From: a virus
Virus record (IMG/VR): IMGVR_UViG_3300045135_002159
Coordinates: 1 to 51,523 of that record
Direction: 5' to 3' (one strand)
DNA: 51,523 bases
Part shown: piece after piece, positions 14,868-23,156 of the stretch
Numbering within the stretch: the stretch's first letter is position 1
Layout: every line of letters starts with the position of its first letter
The notes under the pieces: generated by a model
The model's input: only the letters and a program-made list of their open reading frames with translations
Told to the model about the DNA's origin: nothing
The model's database searches: none
Translations under genes and position numbers: made by a program

Positions 14868-14995
14868 TGTTAACTTTACTATTTGGTATGTTTGTGTGTT
14901 TTGCTGGTGCGTTTCTACTCGCATGTTTAGATCCTATTTGGGGTCAACGTACCAGTATCAAAGATGCTATATCTGCAATCATAGACAAGGATTGA
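14867..14995 (+). CDS. 42-residue membrane peptide
   Basis: ATG at 14867 overlaps the phosphatase stop (TAATG), with GGAGGA about 8 nt upstream; stop TGA at 14993-14995, 4 nt before the kinase ATG. The sequence begins MLTLLFGMFVCFAGAFLLACL, one transmembrane segment, followed by a polar tail (about residues 24-42). Good coding context on both sides supports it. Function unknown; it could anchor or be an accessory to its neighbours, but nothing shows this. Confidence 0.7.
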   Translation: MLTLLFGMFVCFAGAFLLACLDPIWGQRTSIKDAISAIIDKD

Positions 14996-14999
14996 TCTA

Positions 15000-15548
15000 A
15001 TGTCTGAACCTATTTGCACTGTAATGGTTGGCTTGCCTGGTTTGGGCAAGTCGACTCTTGTGGAAGATCAACGCAAAGTATATGAACGCATCGACATGGA
15101 TGTGTTTGTCTACAGCACTGACAACTATATTGAAAGCGTTGCCTCTGCACAAGGCAAAACCTACGATGAAGTATTCGCTGATACAATCAAAGAAGCCACT
15201 GAAAACATGGAAAACTTTCTTCAATATGCAATTGAAGATGGTCGTGATGTTATTTGGGACCAAACGAACTTGGGTGTTGGCAAGCGCCGCAAAATCATCA
15301 ACCGCATGAAGCAGGCTGGTTATCAGGTTCGTTGCGAGTGTATTATCCCTCCTGAAGCAGGTTGGTTGGACGACCAGAAAGTGTGGGCTAACCGCTTACG
15401 CAATCGATCTGGCAAAACTATTCCGCAAAATGTGTTGACAAACATGATCGAATCGTTTACAATTCCTACTGTAGAAGAAGGCTTTGATATGATTACATTC
15501 TACAATATGCATGGTGCTATGTTGGACATGGATTTGGGAGAGAAATAA
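15000..15548 (+). CDS. Polynucleotide 5'-kinase (Pnkp kinase-like P-loop protein)
   Basis: 182 residues, P-loop at 11-19 (GLPGLGKST), Asp-Gln-Thr-Asn at 87-90 as in T4 Pnkp DTN, and a lid region with repeated Arg (NRLRNRSGKTIP, about 131-142). The arrangement and length match the kinase half of T4 polynucleotide kinase. It would phosphorylate 5'-OH ends, for example in repair of anticodon-cleaved tRNA. Spacing: 4 nt after the small membrane peptide. Followed by terminators. A host-like nucleotide kinase is the alternative. Confidence 0.75.
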   Translation: MSEPICTVMVGLPGLGKSTLVEDQRKVYERIDMDVFVYSTDNYIESVASAQGKTYDEVFADTIKEATENMENFLQYAIEDGRDVIWDQTNLGVGKRRKIINRMKQAGYQVRCECIIPPEAGWLDDQKVWANRLRNRSGKTIPQNVLTNMIESFTIPTVEEGFDMITFYNMHGAMLDMDLGEK

Positions 15549-15550
15549 AA

Positions 15551-15577
15551 AAGGAGCACCGTCGTCCAGTGCTCCTT
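15551..15577 (-). terminator. Terminator for gp23 transcript (minus strand)
   Basis: Stem AAGGAGCAC/GTGCTCCTT (9 bp) with a 9-nt loop; on the minus strand the stem is followed by a T-run (TTTTTTA). It lies 43 nt after the gp23 stop and faces the plus-strand terminator next to it. Confidence 0.85.
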
Positions 15578-15582
15578 AAGTT

Positions 15583-15610
15583 GGGAGGGGTTGGTTCCCC
15601 TCCCTTTTTT
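15583..15610 (+). terminator. Terminator of kinase operon (plus strand)
   Basis: Stem GGGAGGGG/CCCCTCCC (8 bp) with a TTGGTT loop and six T, on the plus strand. The two hairpins stand back to back, each ending one of the convergent units. Confidence 0.9.
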
Positions 15611-15620
15611 ATTATTAGAC

Positions 15621-16937
15621 TTACGCCAGGATGTTGTCCACGCGGAAGATTCTGTAGTACTGGTTGGTTTTTGCTGTTGCCAGACCGTCTGCAGGAGTTG
15701 CGCCAACGAATGGGTTTGAAGCCATACCGTAGCGAGTCTTGAAGCCGATTTTTGGCTGGAAGGTTTCTTCCGCAACGGCACGAACCATGGTCAGAGGTAC
15801 GTATGGGCAGTAGAATACACCTGCGTCATATGGGTTAGTACCTTTGTAGCCAACGTTTACGTAATCTGCAACCGCATATGGGTCGATGTAGATACGCGTA
15901 CGGCCATTCAGAACACCTGCGAAGGTGTTACCTGTGTCGTCAACGTTCAGTGCAGTTGACATTGCAGGAGCGTAGTCCAGCATGCCTGAAGCTGCAAGAG
16001 CTGATGCAACGTCTGAAGAAACGATTGCGAAGTTACCTTTACCGCGACGTGTTTCTTTCGCGATTACGTTAGCTTCACGCTCCAGCTGCAGGATCAGACC
16101 TTTGATCTTTTCAACTGACCAACGGCCATCTGCGTCTGTTGACAGATCGAAGATACCGTTAACAGCAGTGTTCGAAGTTGATGCACCAGTTTTAGCTTGG
16201 CTGTTGATGGTGCGGATAACTTCGCGGTTGATTTCTGCCAGGATCTCGGTTGACAGGATGTTCGCCAGCTCTGTCTCAGCGTCCAGACCGTGAATCGCTT
16301 TCAGGTCCTGTGCCAGTTCTAAGCTGTACTCTGCTTTCAGCGCGCGTGACTTTGCAGTAACGGTTGCTTTTTCGATGGTGAAGCCCATCTGGTTGAAAGT
16401 AGAAGCTGATGCACCCAGTGCTTCCGCGTCTGCAGTTGGCATAGCGCCGCCGAAGCCGTTAGTTACACGCTGGTCGTCCAGGTTAGAGTCTTGAGCAGCT
16501 GAGTCGATACCTGACAGACCTGATGGACCTGCAGTGCCTTGAGTTGCTGAAGAGTCACCTGAGAAGGTTGTGTCTGCTTCGTTGAACAGTGCTTCAGTCG
16601 AACCAGTTGTACCTGCACCGTAGCGTGACTTCATTGCGAAGATCAGGCCGGTTGGACCAGTCATTGGCTGAACGCCAGCAACGTCATATGCCATCATGTT
16701 TGGCATAGCGCGACGTACCAGTGAAATCAGAACTGGGTTCCAGTTAGCTGCAGAAGTTGTGTTGTTGGCTGGTGCTGCTTCGTTTAGGTAGTTCTGCTGA
16801 GCGGACTGCTGAGCGAATTCACGCTCTTGGTTTTCCAGAACAACAGCAGTAACTGCACGACGGTGTGCGTCTTTGATTTCAGTACCTTCGTTCAGTACTG
16901 GTGCCCATTTCTGGGTTAAGCGATCATAAGTTTCCAT
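15621..16937 (-). CDS. 23: Major capsid protein gp23
   Basis: 438 residues, T4-type HK97-fold capsid protein (T4: 521, marine relatives shorter). Recognisable segments are NWNPVLISLVRRAMPNMMAYD, GVQPMTGPTGLIFAMKSRYG and the C-terminal YRIFRVDNI. A prohead-protease cleavage site is likely at Leu51-Asn-Glu53 | Ala54 (L-x-E before a small residue), so about 53 N-terminal residues would be removed by gp21. Follows gp22 in the standard order. Confidence 0.97.
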   Translation of the reverse strand: METYDRLTQKWAPVLNEGTEIKDAHRRAVTAVVLENQEREFAQQSAQQNYLNEAAPANNTTSAANWNPVLISLVRRAMPNMMAYDVAGVQPMTGPTGLIFAMKSRYGAGTTGSTEALFNEADTTFSGDSSATQGTAGPSGLSGIDSAAQDSNLDDQRVTNGFGGAMPTADAEALGASASTFNQMGFTIEKATVTAKSRALKAEYSLELAQDLKAIHGLDAETELANILSTEILAEINREVIRTINSQAKTGASTSNTAVNGIFDLSTDADGRWSVEKIKGLILQLEREANVIAKETRRGKGNFAIVSSDVASALAASGMLDYAPAMSTALNVDDTGNTFAGVLNGRTRIYIDPYAVADYVNVGYKGTNPYDAGVFYCPYVPLTMVRAVAEETFQPKIGFKTRYGMASNPFVGATPADGLATAKTNQYYRIFRVDNILA

Positions 16938-16954
16938 TTTTATGGATCTCCTAA

Positions 16955-17881
16955 TTAGTATTTGGTTTTTCTGAGGGCTGCAAGATAAGCAGACATTGAT
17001 TCAGAAACTTCTTGTGTTTCTTCAGCAAGATCTTCTGCAGTATCTTCTACGATTGATTCAGTAGTTGCTTTCGCTTTTTTGAAATAAGCTTCTTTAATAG
17101 TAGCAACTTTTTCAGCGAAAGTTTCTTCGCTTACAAAGTCGATATCTTCAGAAAGCTTAACCAGCTTTTCAACTTCTGTTTCTGCTAGATCACGAGCTGC
17201 TTCACGGATTACTTCGTAACGCTTGTAAACTTCCAGCTCTTCTTTCATTGTGATCATTGCTTCGGTCTGTTCGTTCAGCTTAGCTTCAAGAGCTTCAGTC
17301 TGTTCGGCCAGATCGTCAACTAGGTCAACTTTGGAATCAGGAACAGCAATGTAGGACTCTGTGAACAGGGCCTGCAGTTTGTCCATGAACTCTTCTGCAA
17401 TCTCGGTACGCAGACCGTTATGAATTGCAACTTCGTTCTCTTTCATCCAATTTTCAACTACGTAGTTCAGATAACCGTCAACCTTCTCAACCATATCGGC
17501 TTTGAATGTGTCGACTTCTTCCTGAAGTTGGGTTGCATAATTTTCTTCGAGACGCTCTACTTCTTCTGACAGCTTCGATTTGATAGCTGCTTCAAAGATG
17601 ATTGCGGCTTTGCCTTTAAATCCTTCAGACAATGTAGCTTCCTCTGCAATCAGAGCTTCTAAATCGTCTGAGAAATCAACGTCTTCTGCCTTCATTGGGC
17701 CCTTTTCCATCTTCTCTGAGTTGGATTTGTCGCCCTTACGCTTTGGCGCGGTTTTACCCGCGTTTTCAGCTTTCTTGACAGAATCTACTGATTGATCTTC
17801 GGCAGTTTTAGGATCATGAGCTTCAACAAAATTCTCGTCTTCATTGAGCTCAACATCCTGGTCTTGGATTTGATCAGTCAT
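16955..17881 (-). CDS. 22: Prohead core scaffold gp22
   Basis: 308 residues, very rich in Glu, Lys and Ala with long coiled-coil helices (e.g. LEAKLNEQTEAMITMKEELE), acidic N-terminus, final YLAALRKTKY. Scaffold that shapes the prohead and is degraded by gp21. Position between gp21 and gp23 agrees with T4. Confidence 0.9.
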   Translation of the reverse strand: MTDQIQDQDVELNEDENFVEAHDPKTAEDQSVDSVKKAENAGKTAPKRKGDKSNSEKMEKGPMKAEDVDFSDDLEALIAEEATLSEGFKGKAAIIFEAAIKSKLSEEVERLEENYATQLQEEVDTFKADMVEKVDGYLNYVVENWMKENEVAIHNGLRTEIAEEFMDKLQALFTESYIAVPDSKVDLVDDLAEQTEALEAKLNEQTEAMITMKEELEVYKRYEVIREAARDLAETEVEKLVKLSEDIDFVSEETFAEKVATIKEAYFKKAKATTESIVEDTAEDLAEETQEVSESMSAYLAALRKTKY

Positions 17882-17893
17882 GTGACTCTCCTA

Positions 17894-18547
17894 TTATTTT
17901 TTAAGTAACGAGAGGAAATTCTTGAACTCACGAACTTGTGCCTCATAGAGGTCCGCTCTCGGAGTTTTTTTAATTTCAGTCTCTATTCTTTCAATTTCTT
18001 GAGCTTCGATAACGCCGTTATTCCAAACCCATTCGACACCTTCCATAATTCCATTAACGAAAGCTTGAGGTGCAGATGGATCTTGGACGATGTCTACGGT
18101 GTTTAACATGAAGTCATCCTTGACATACATAACGCCGTTTCTCTGTTCAAGACTTCCCATACCACGAGTTGAAACACCCAGTTGAACACCACCTTCTAGT
18201 AAACCCTTTACAATTTTACCCATAGGAGTATTCAAAATGCGTGCCTTACCCATCACATTATTACCTTCCATACGAAGATCGGTAATGAGATGGGATACTT
18301 TATCAAGGTTGACAGTTGGACCATCTGGATGGTTTAATTCTCCAACTGCACGTCCCTTGGAAACTTGGTCTTCGACGTATCTATTTACTGCGCCTTCCAT
18401 AACGCCTTTTGGATAGATACGACCGTTTCTATTCTTACCTTCGGCCTGAGCAAAAATACCTTCAATGACGAAGTTCTTCTCTCCGTCGTCTTTCTTTTCG
18501 ACGATGCATTGTACATCGTTTTCGGTATATTCTGTGATCAGCTTCAT
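17894..18547 (-). CDS. 21: Prohead protease gp21
   Basis: 217 residues (T4: 212), serine protease of the herpesvirus-assemblin-like family. Catalytic candidates are His73 in GELNHP and Ser126 in GVSTRG. The NRNGRIYP motif and the LNTPMGKIVKGLLEGGVQLG segment are typical. Matures capsid and scaffold after head assembly. Starts directly at the stop of the gp68-like gene. Confidence 0.95.
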   Translation of the reverse strand: MKLITEYTENDVQCIVEKKDDGEKNFVIEGIFAQAEGKNRNGRIYPKGVMEGAVNRYVEDQVSKGRAVGELNHPDGPTVNLDKVSHLITDLRMEGNNVMGKARILNTPMGKIVKGLLEGGVQLGVSTRGMGSLEQRNGVMYVKDDFMLNTVDIVQDPSAPQAFVNGIMEGVEWVWNNGVIEAQEIERIETEIKKTPRADLYEAQVREFKNFLSLLKK

Positions 18548-18765
18548 TATTTGCCTCCGGCCATTTTGATGAACTGTTCTGCTGCCTTTTTTGCATCGTT
18601 TAGAGAGTTATATGAATCTAACTTCTCCATATCGATATAAGCAACATACTTATTCTTTTCTTTATGTACCATTACTTTATACTTACCTACTTTGGCATCA
18701 TAGACATGCTCTCCGGGAGGCATGCCTTTATTCTTAGCTTCACGTATTTGAGCAAAAGTTTTCAT
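18547..18765 (-). CDS. Small prohead core protein (gp68-like)
   Basis: 72 residues from the ATG at 18765 (a GTG 9 nt earlier gives 75). MKTFAQIREAKNKGMPPG..., then basic KVGKYKVMVHKEKNKYVAYID and a C-terminal helix. Genes of this size between gp67 and gp21 in T4-like phages are core components (gp68). Late promoter TATAAATA at 18795-18802. Confidence 0.7.
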   Translation of the reverse strand: MKTFAQIREAKNKGMPPGEHVYDAKVGKYKVMVHKEKNKYVAYIDMEKLDSYNSLNDAKKAAEQFIKMAGGK

Positions 18766-18794
18766 ACAGTACACTTATGATTGATATTCGAGTT

Positions 18795-18802
18795 TATTTA
18801 TA
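18795..18802 (-). promoter_or_regulatory. Late promoter (TATAAATA) of gp68-gp21-gp22-gp23
   Basis: Exact TATAAATA on the minus strand, 29 nt before the gp68-like ATG, in the gap after gp67. Likely the main promoter of the capsid gene group, since no other lies between here and gp23. Confidence 0.75.
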
Positions 18803-18824
18803 TAAATTAACTTTTTTAAATTAA

Positions 18825-19136
18825 TTAAACTTCTTCGTCTTCATCATCAAAATTTTCTAGATCATCCATAGCAGCTTCTAATTCTTCATCAGAAACTTCC
18901 ATATCTTCATCTTCTTCGACGTCCGTATCTACCTCGTCTTCGAAGTCTTCTTCTTCAGGCGAGTGCATCGCTTGCGCGACTGCAACTTTTTCCTGGTCCA
19001 GGGCATCAGAAACCCTTTGACCAAGAACATCGTTAAAAATGTCATTTGCTTTTTGGAACTCCGACTGTGTAATATAATCAATCATATTTGACAGCGGATT
19101 TACTTCCGGTGTTTGCACTTCAGTATCTTCAGCCAT
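18825..19136 (-). CDS. 67: Prohead core protein gp67-like
   Basis: 103 residues ending in a long acidic tail (about residues 60-103, mostly Asp and Glu). MAEDTEVQTPEVNPLSNMID then a helical segment (QSEFQKANDIFNDVLGQRVS). Acidic core protein of T4-like heads (gp67), cleaved to an internal peptide. Immediately downstream of the portal gene, as in T4. Confidence 0.85.
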   Translation of the reverse strand: MAEDTEVQTPEVNPLSNMIDYITQSEFQKANDIFNDVLGQRVSDALDQEKVAVAQAMHSPEEEDFEDEVDTDVEEDEDMEVSDEELEAAMDDLENFDDEDEEV

Positions 19137-19145
19137 AACGACTCC

Positions 19146-20708
19146 TTATTTCGCTACTTTCAAATTAATAGTGTGGTTTGTACCACCATTATCTTGCTCT
19201 TGATCCTGCTGCTCAGGAGCTGGTTGCTCTTCTTCAGCTGGTTCTTCCTGTTCGATTTGTCCAGTCATCTGCTTGATCATATCATCATCGAAACGAAGAA
19301 CGTTCTTCATTACCCACTCTTTCGAGAAGTATTCACCAACGTACTGTTGTACTTGGTCAAGTGACTGTAATTTTTCTCTAAGCAGTTCTGCTTCTTTTAA
19401 CTCTGTAAAGTGGTTATCACGTACGAATTCAAAGTTGAGATCATTAGAGAATGTTTCCCAATCTTCCTCTGTAATGATGTTTTTAAGAACAAGTTGACGC
19501 TTCAGCATCTCTCTAAACATCATAGAGAATCTACGACGCAGACGATCAATAAACTTCTGAAACTTAAGCTCGTCACGAGTAATCTCAGATGAACGACCTA
19601 AGCTAAATTGTGACTCCTGTTCAAGACGATTTACTGGAACGTTTAACGCTCTATATAGTCTTTTTTGGAAGTACAGAATATCATCGATTTGACCAAGGTT
19701 TTCACCGCCAGGCAACGTGCTGATCTCTGTACCACGACCGCCTTCACGACGTGGCAGCCAGAAGTCTTCAAGCATTGACATATGCTTGCGATCATCTTTA
19801 ATTTCACCAGTGCCAGCATCGTAAACAAGTTTGTTCCGATAGCGGGTCATGATGCCTTTCATATACTCTTCAGCTTTACCTTTTGGTAAGTTACCTACGT
19901 CGATATAGAAGATACGACGTTCAGGAGCACGTGCAAGGCGATAGATTACAAGTGAATCTTCCATCATGCGAAGCTGGTTAATCGGCTTCAGTGCTTTATG
20001 GAGATATGAAATAACATTCTTCTGTGATGCATCAAGTAAACCAGATGTGGTATAAACAACGGAATCTTTAGTTAGTTTAATGCCGCTGTTCTGTTGCCCC
20101 GGCTTTTCTTGATAGATGTAATATTCATTCTGGCCTTCGATAATATTTGCGCCAGTAATAGGATCTTTTTTCTTAACAATCTCTTTTACTTTACGAATCT
20201 TAGCTGCATCAATAGGACGAATATCCTGAATACCTTTCTTAGGATTCTTTTCGTCAACTACCAGATGGTAAACTTTTCTACCGTCAATATACCACGATCT
20301 AAAGATATCGTGTCCAAGATCACCGAATCTTAGCATATAGAGAATATCGTCAAACTCGTCTTGGATCTTACTTTTAATTGATTTAGAAAGTTCGGTATTG
20401 TCAAGATCTAGACGAACGGCCAATTCATCACCGCCAGAAACAGCCTCGTTAGTAATATCCTCAATAGCAGCATCTACTTCTGGGTGAAGTGCGACACCAC
20501 GGTACTTTTGAATAAGGGTAGAATTATCCTTAGACTTATCGCCGTGGATATCGATATATTGACCGAAGTGCGATCCAGAAGCGGTAACATAACCTGCACC
20601 GTCTTCGTCCACCTGCGGGACAATGGATCTTAAATTCTTATCTTTTGTTTCTTGTGCTTTGGATCTACGGATCTCAAAACCAAAGAGCTTTAAACTGTTA
20701 TCGGCCAT
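19146..20708 (-). CDS. 20: Portal vertex protein gp20
   Basis: 520 residues (T4: 524), dodecameric portal through which DNA enters the head and to which the neck attaches. Landmarks: VDAAIEDITNEAVSGGD, GGRGTEISTLPGGENLGQID, VPVNRLEQESQFSLGRSSEITRD split over residues about 345-380. C-terminus is Glu/Gln-rich and then LKVAK. Standard order upstream of gp67. Confidence 0.97.
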   Translation of the reverse strand: MADNSLKLFGFEIRRSKAQETKDKNLRSIVPQVDEDGAGYVTASGSHFGQYIDIHGDKSKDNSTLIQKYRGVALHPEVDAAIEDITNEAVSGGDELAVRLDLDNTELSKSIKSKIQDEFDDILYMLRFGDLGHDIFRSWYIDGRKVYHLVVDEKNPKKGIQDIRPIDAAKIRKVKEIVKKKDPITGANIIEGQNEYYIYQEKPGQQNSGIKLTKDSVVYTTSGLLDASQKNVISYLHKALKPINQLRMMEDSLVIYRLARAPERRIFYIDVGNLPKGKAEEYMKGIMTRYRNKLVYDAGTGEIKDDRKHMSMLEDFWLPRREGGRGTEISTLPGGENLGQIDDILYFQKRLYRALNVPVNRLEQESQFSLGRSSEITRDELKFQKFIDRLRRRFSMMFREMLKRQLVLKNIITEEDWETFSNDLNFEFVRDNHFTELKEAELLREKLQSLDQVQQYVGEYFSKEWVMKNVLRFDDDMIKQMTGQIEQEEPAEEEQPAPEQQDQEQDNGGTNHTINLKVAK

Positions 20709-20731
20709 TTCTCATCCTATCATTTAAGGAA

Positions 20732-20751
20732 GCTGGGCGTTTCCGCCCAGC
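20732..20751 (-). other. GAAA-tetraloop hairpin between gp19 and gp20
   Basis: Perfect 8-bp GC-rich stem (GCTGGGCG/CGCCCAGC) with loop GAAA on the minus strand, 22 nt after the gp19 stop and 24 nt before the gp20 ATG. No T-run follows (TTCCTTAAAT), so it is more likely an mRNA processing/stabiliser or partial attenuator than a full terminator. Confidence 0.75.
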
Positions 20752-20772
20752 CTGATCTTATATATCCACTTA

Positions 20773-21297
20773 TTAGGAAGTGGTATTTGACTCCCAGTAC
20801 TGGACTTGGAACTCAACGGTGAATCTTTCGATCTCGTCGTTAGTACCGTATGTCAGGTCAATTGGTGAGATGTTAGTTGGGAAGCAGCCTCTGAAGTTAT
20901 ATGTCTTCAGAACTGTTTCGTCTCTATCTAACTGTTCAACCAGAAGGTCTGCCTGATAGTCAACAGGGTTAGTTAAACCAGTGTTTGCTGCGTGTGCATT
21001 TACACCGTTCATCCAGCGTTCCATTGCGTTACGAACACGGAAATCTGTATCGTTGATAATGGTTGGTGACCATGTATCAAAGGTACGATCGCCGGCGATC
21101 TTCAGCTGTCTACCACGGAATGGAACAGTGATAACACCCATGACTGACCCAGGAAGCTGTGCGGCTTCACAGAGGAACGACGTAACTTCTACGTCGCCCC
21201 CTGCATATGCTGGGAAGTTAATGGTGGCCTTGAACAGGTTTGGTCTAGCGCCACCGCCTCTTAGTTTGGCTTTAAAATCGTCTACTGCGAGAACCAT
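20773..21297 (-). CDS. 19: Tail tube protein gp19
   Basis: 174 residues (T4: 163), major tail tube subunit. Typical segments: ARPNLFKATINFP, AAQLPGSVMGVITVPFRGRQ, IAGDRTFDTWSPTIIND, RGCFPTNISPIDL and TVEFQVQYWE at the end, matching T4 VAGDRTFDDWTVTVMND and LALDYWE. Follows the sheath gene, as in T4. Confidence 0.96.
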   Translation of the reverse strand: MVLAVDDFKAKLRGGGARPNLFKATINFPAYAGGDVEVTSFLCEAAQLPGSVMGVITVPFRGRQLKIAGDRTFDTWSPTIINDTDFRVRNAMERWMNGVNAHAANTGLTNPVDYQADLLVEQLDRDETVLKTYNFRGCFPTNISPIDLTYGTNDEIERFTVEFQVQYWESNTTS

Positions 21298-21320
21298 TTT
21301 TTATCTCCTTAGCGCTCTAC

Positions 21321-23075
21321 TTATACCGTACCTACGACTTCTTCAAAGTCCACGCCAGTTCTAACTGCGACAAAGTTCAGTGTCACGAAGTTAATTGAAC
21401 GAGCTGGTTTGATGAAGATCGAACATACGAATTCGTTTCTGTCAATAACCGCCGGTGTGTTATTTGTCTCATCTGCGACAACACGGAAGTCGGTGATACC
21501 ACGTCTACCTTGAACTTCTCTTAAGAAAGGTTCAACAACGTTGACGAACTCGGCGCGAGTAAACTCATCGTTGAATTCGAACATAACGTTACGAGCAGCA
21601 ATGGCAATTGCTCTTTCCAGTACCAGGAACAGACGACGTACGTTAATACGGTCGAATGCGCTTGGACGTGCCATATGGGTTTTATCGCCGTAAAGCAGAA
21701 TACCCTGACCTGGAATATTAGCAACTGGGTTTACACCGTTTCTATAGAGAAGATCTCTTTCAGTTTTATTTGGTGTATAAGCCAGTCTTATTACACCCAG
21801 ATAAGCACCACGTCTTTGACCTGCTGGTGAGTACCAAGCTGCAGTGTTATTATCAGAAGCTGCCATCAGGCCTGCGGTCGAGGAAGCTGCTGGAATGTGG
21901 ATGTACTGATCGTTATACTTATCGTAAACTTTTAGGTAGTTATTGTCTACAAACAGGTAAGACGAGTAAGTGAATGTTTTTGCCGTCGCGATAACGTCAG
22001 TGTTTGGTGTAGTCGAGCTTAAGATATCGGATCTTGCTGGACTTGCAACAACCACGCAGTCTTTACGCTGACCCTGTGCAATAGCAACCAGATCGTTAAC
22101 GACCGTTGTCTGTTGAGTTCTAGAACCCATACCAGGTGCAATCAGGAAGTCTACCTGAACCTGATCTTTATCTTCAAACTTATCGAAGCCAGTTGCATAT
22201 TCACCTTCATCGAATGCTGCAGAGTTAGCTGCGCCTTGAAGTGAAAGTGTTTTAACTGCTGGAACACCGATCTTATATTCTTTACCATCGGTTACTACTG
22301 TACCAGCGTTTGCGTCCCAACCTGACCAATCTGAATCGGCGTCATTGGTAATACCAAAGCCAGCTAACCAGACATAGCGTGAACGGTTGTTGATTACGTC
22401 AAGAACGTAGTTCGATGTACCATCTGCTGATTTTGCATCTGATGCAATTGAGCAGAACGGGAATGCTTCCAGAACTGTTCCCTTTGTGCCTGTGAATGCG
22501 CCGTCTTGGTCAACGACTACAACGTGAACTTCATCTGCGCTCGCACCGCGTGCAGAAGCGTAATCTGAAGTAAGAGGTGCACCCTCGAAGTTATCCTGAT
22601 ATGCCCAACCAGTGAACACTGGATCTTCAGCGCTATCAACTGCGCCTAACCACTGCACCGAAAGCGAGTTACCTAATGTGCCAGGATATTTAGCAATGAA
22701 GGTATGATTGTCGGAATCAAGTGCTGCCTGCTGGTAGTCGAATGATTCTAGGTTTTTAACTCGAATACCGCCTGCTGCTTTGCTATCGAAGGCGTTAATG
22801 CTTTCGTTTGTGCCTTCAGTTGCTTCCCTGACCACGTACAATGAGTTAGCATATCTTAAGAAATATGCAGCTGAGTGGAAGTCGATTGAATTATCTTTTG
22901 ATGGGCTACCGAAAATAGATACAAGACCTGCTTCGTCCGAAACTAAGATTGGAGAATCGACTGGACCCCAATTAAAGTTACCTACGAAAGCGCCGGTTGT
23001 TGAACCAACATTAGGAACAACACCAGTAAGGTCGATCTCTTTGACGGTAATTGCCGGAGATTCTGATACTGCCAT
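21321..23075 (-). CDS. 18: Tail sheath protein gp18
   Basis: 584 residues (T4: 659), contractile sheath. N-terminal MAVSESPAITVKEIDLTGVVPN and VGNFNWGP are family typical; the C-terminal third has the conserved INVRRLFLVLERAIAIAARN and FEFNDEFTRAEFVN..PFLREVQGRRGI. Own late promoter at 23137-23144. Confidence 0.96.
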   Translation of the reverse strand: MAVSESPAITVKEIDLTGVVPNVGSTTGAFVGNFNWGPVDSPILVSDEAGLVSIFGSPSKDNSIDFHSAAYFLRYANSLYVVREATEGTNESINAFDSKAAGGIRVKNLESFDYQQAALDSDNHTFIAKYPGTLGNSLSVQWLGAVDSAEDPVFTGWAYQDNFEGAPLTSDYASARGASADEVHVVVVDQDGAFTGTKGTVLEAFPFCSIASDAKSADGTSNYVLDVINNRSRYVWLAGFGITNDADSDWSGWDANAGTVVTDGKEYKIGVPAVKTLSLQGAANSAAFDEGEYATGFDKFEDKDQVQVDFLIAPGMGSRTQQTTVVNDLVAIAQGQRKDCVVVASPARSDILSSTTPNTDVIATAKTFTYSSYLFVDNNYLKVYDKYNDQYIHIPAASSTAGLMAASDNNTAAWYSPAGQRRGAYLGVIRLAYTPNKTERDLLYRNGVNPVANIPGQGILLYGDKTHMARPSAFDRINVRRLFLVLERAIAIAARNVMFEFNDEFTRAEFVNVVEPFLREVQGRRGITDFRVVADETNNTPAVIDRNEFVCSIFIKPARSINFVTLNFVAVRTGVDFEEVVGTV

Positions 23076-23136
23076 GACTCTTTCCCTTTGAGTTGAATTA
23101 TATGTGTTTCATAATACGAATTTTATCAATTACTTC

Positions 23137-23144
23137 TATTTATA
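23137..23144 (-). promoter_or_regulatory. Late promoter (TATAAATA) of gp18
   Basis: Exact TATAAATA on the minus strand in the 81-bp gap between gp17 and gp18, 61 nt before the gp18 start. Confidence 0.75.
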
Positions 23145-23156
23145 AGAATTCGTATT

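Noticed and set aside
14070-14924. A 284-codon open frame on the minus strand across the kinase/phosphatase operon
   Set aside because: Antisense to two well recognised plus-strand genes with catalytic motifs; no known domain, and starts/ends ignore the operon's promoters and ribosome sites. A codon-bias shadow.
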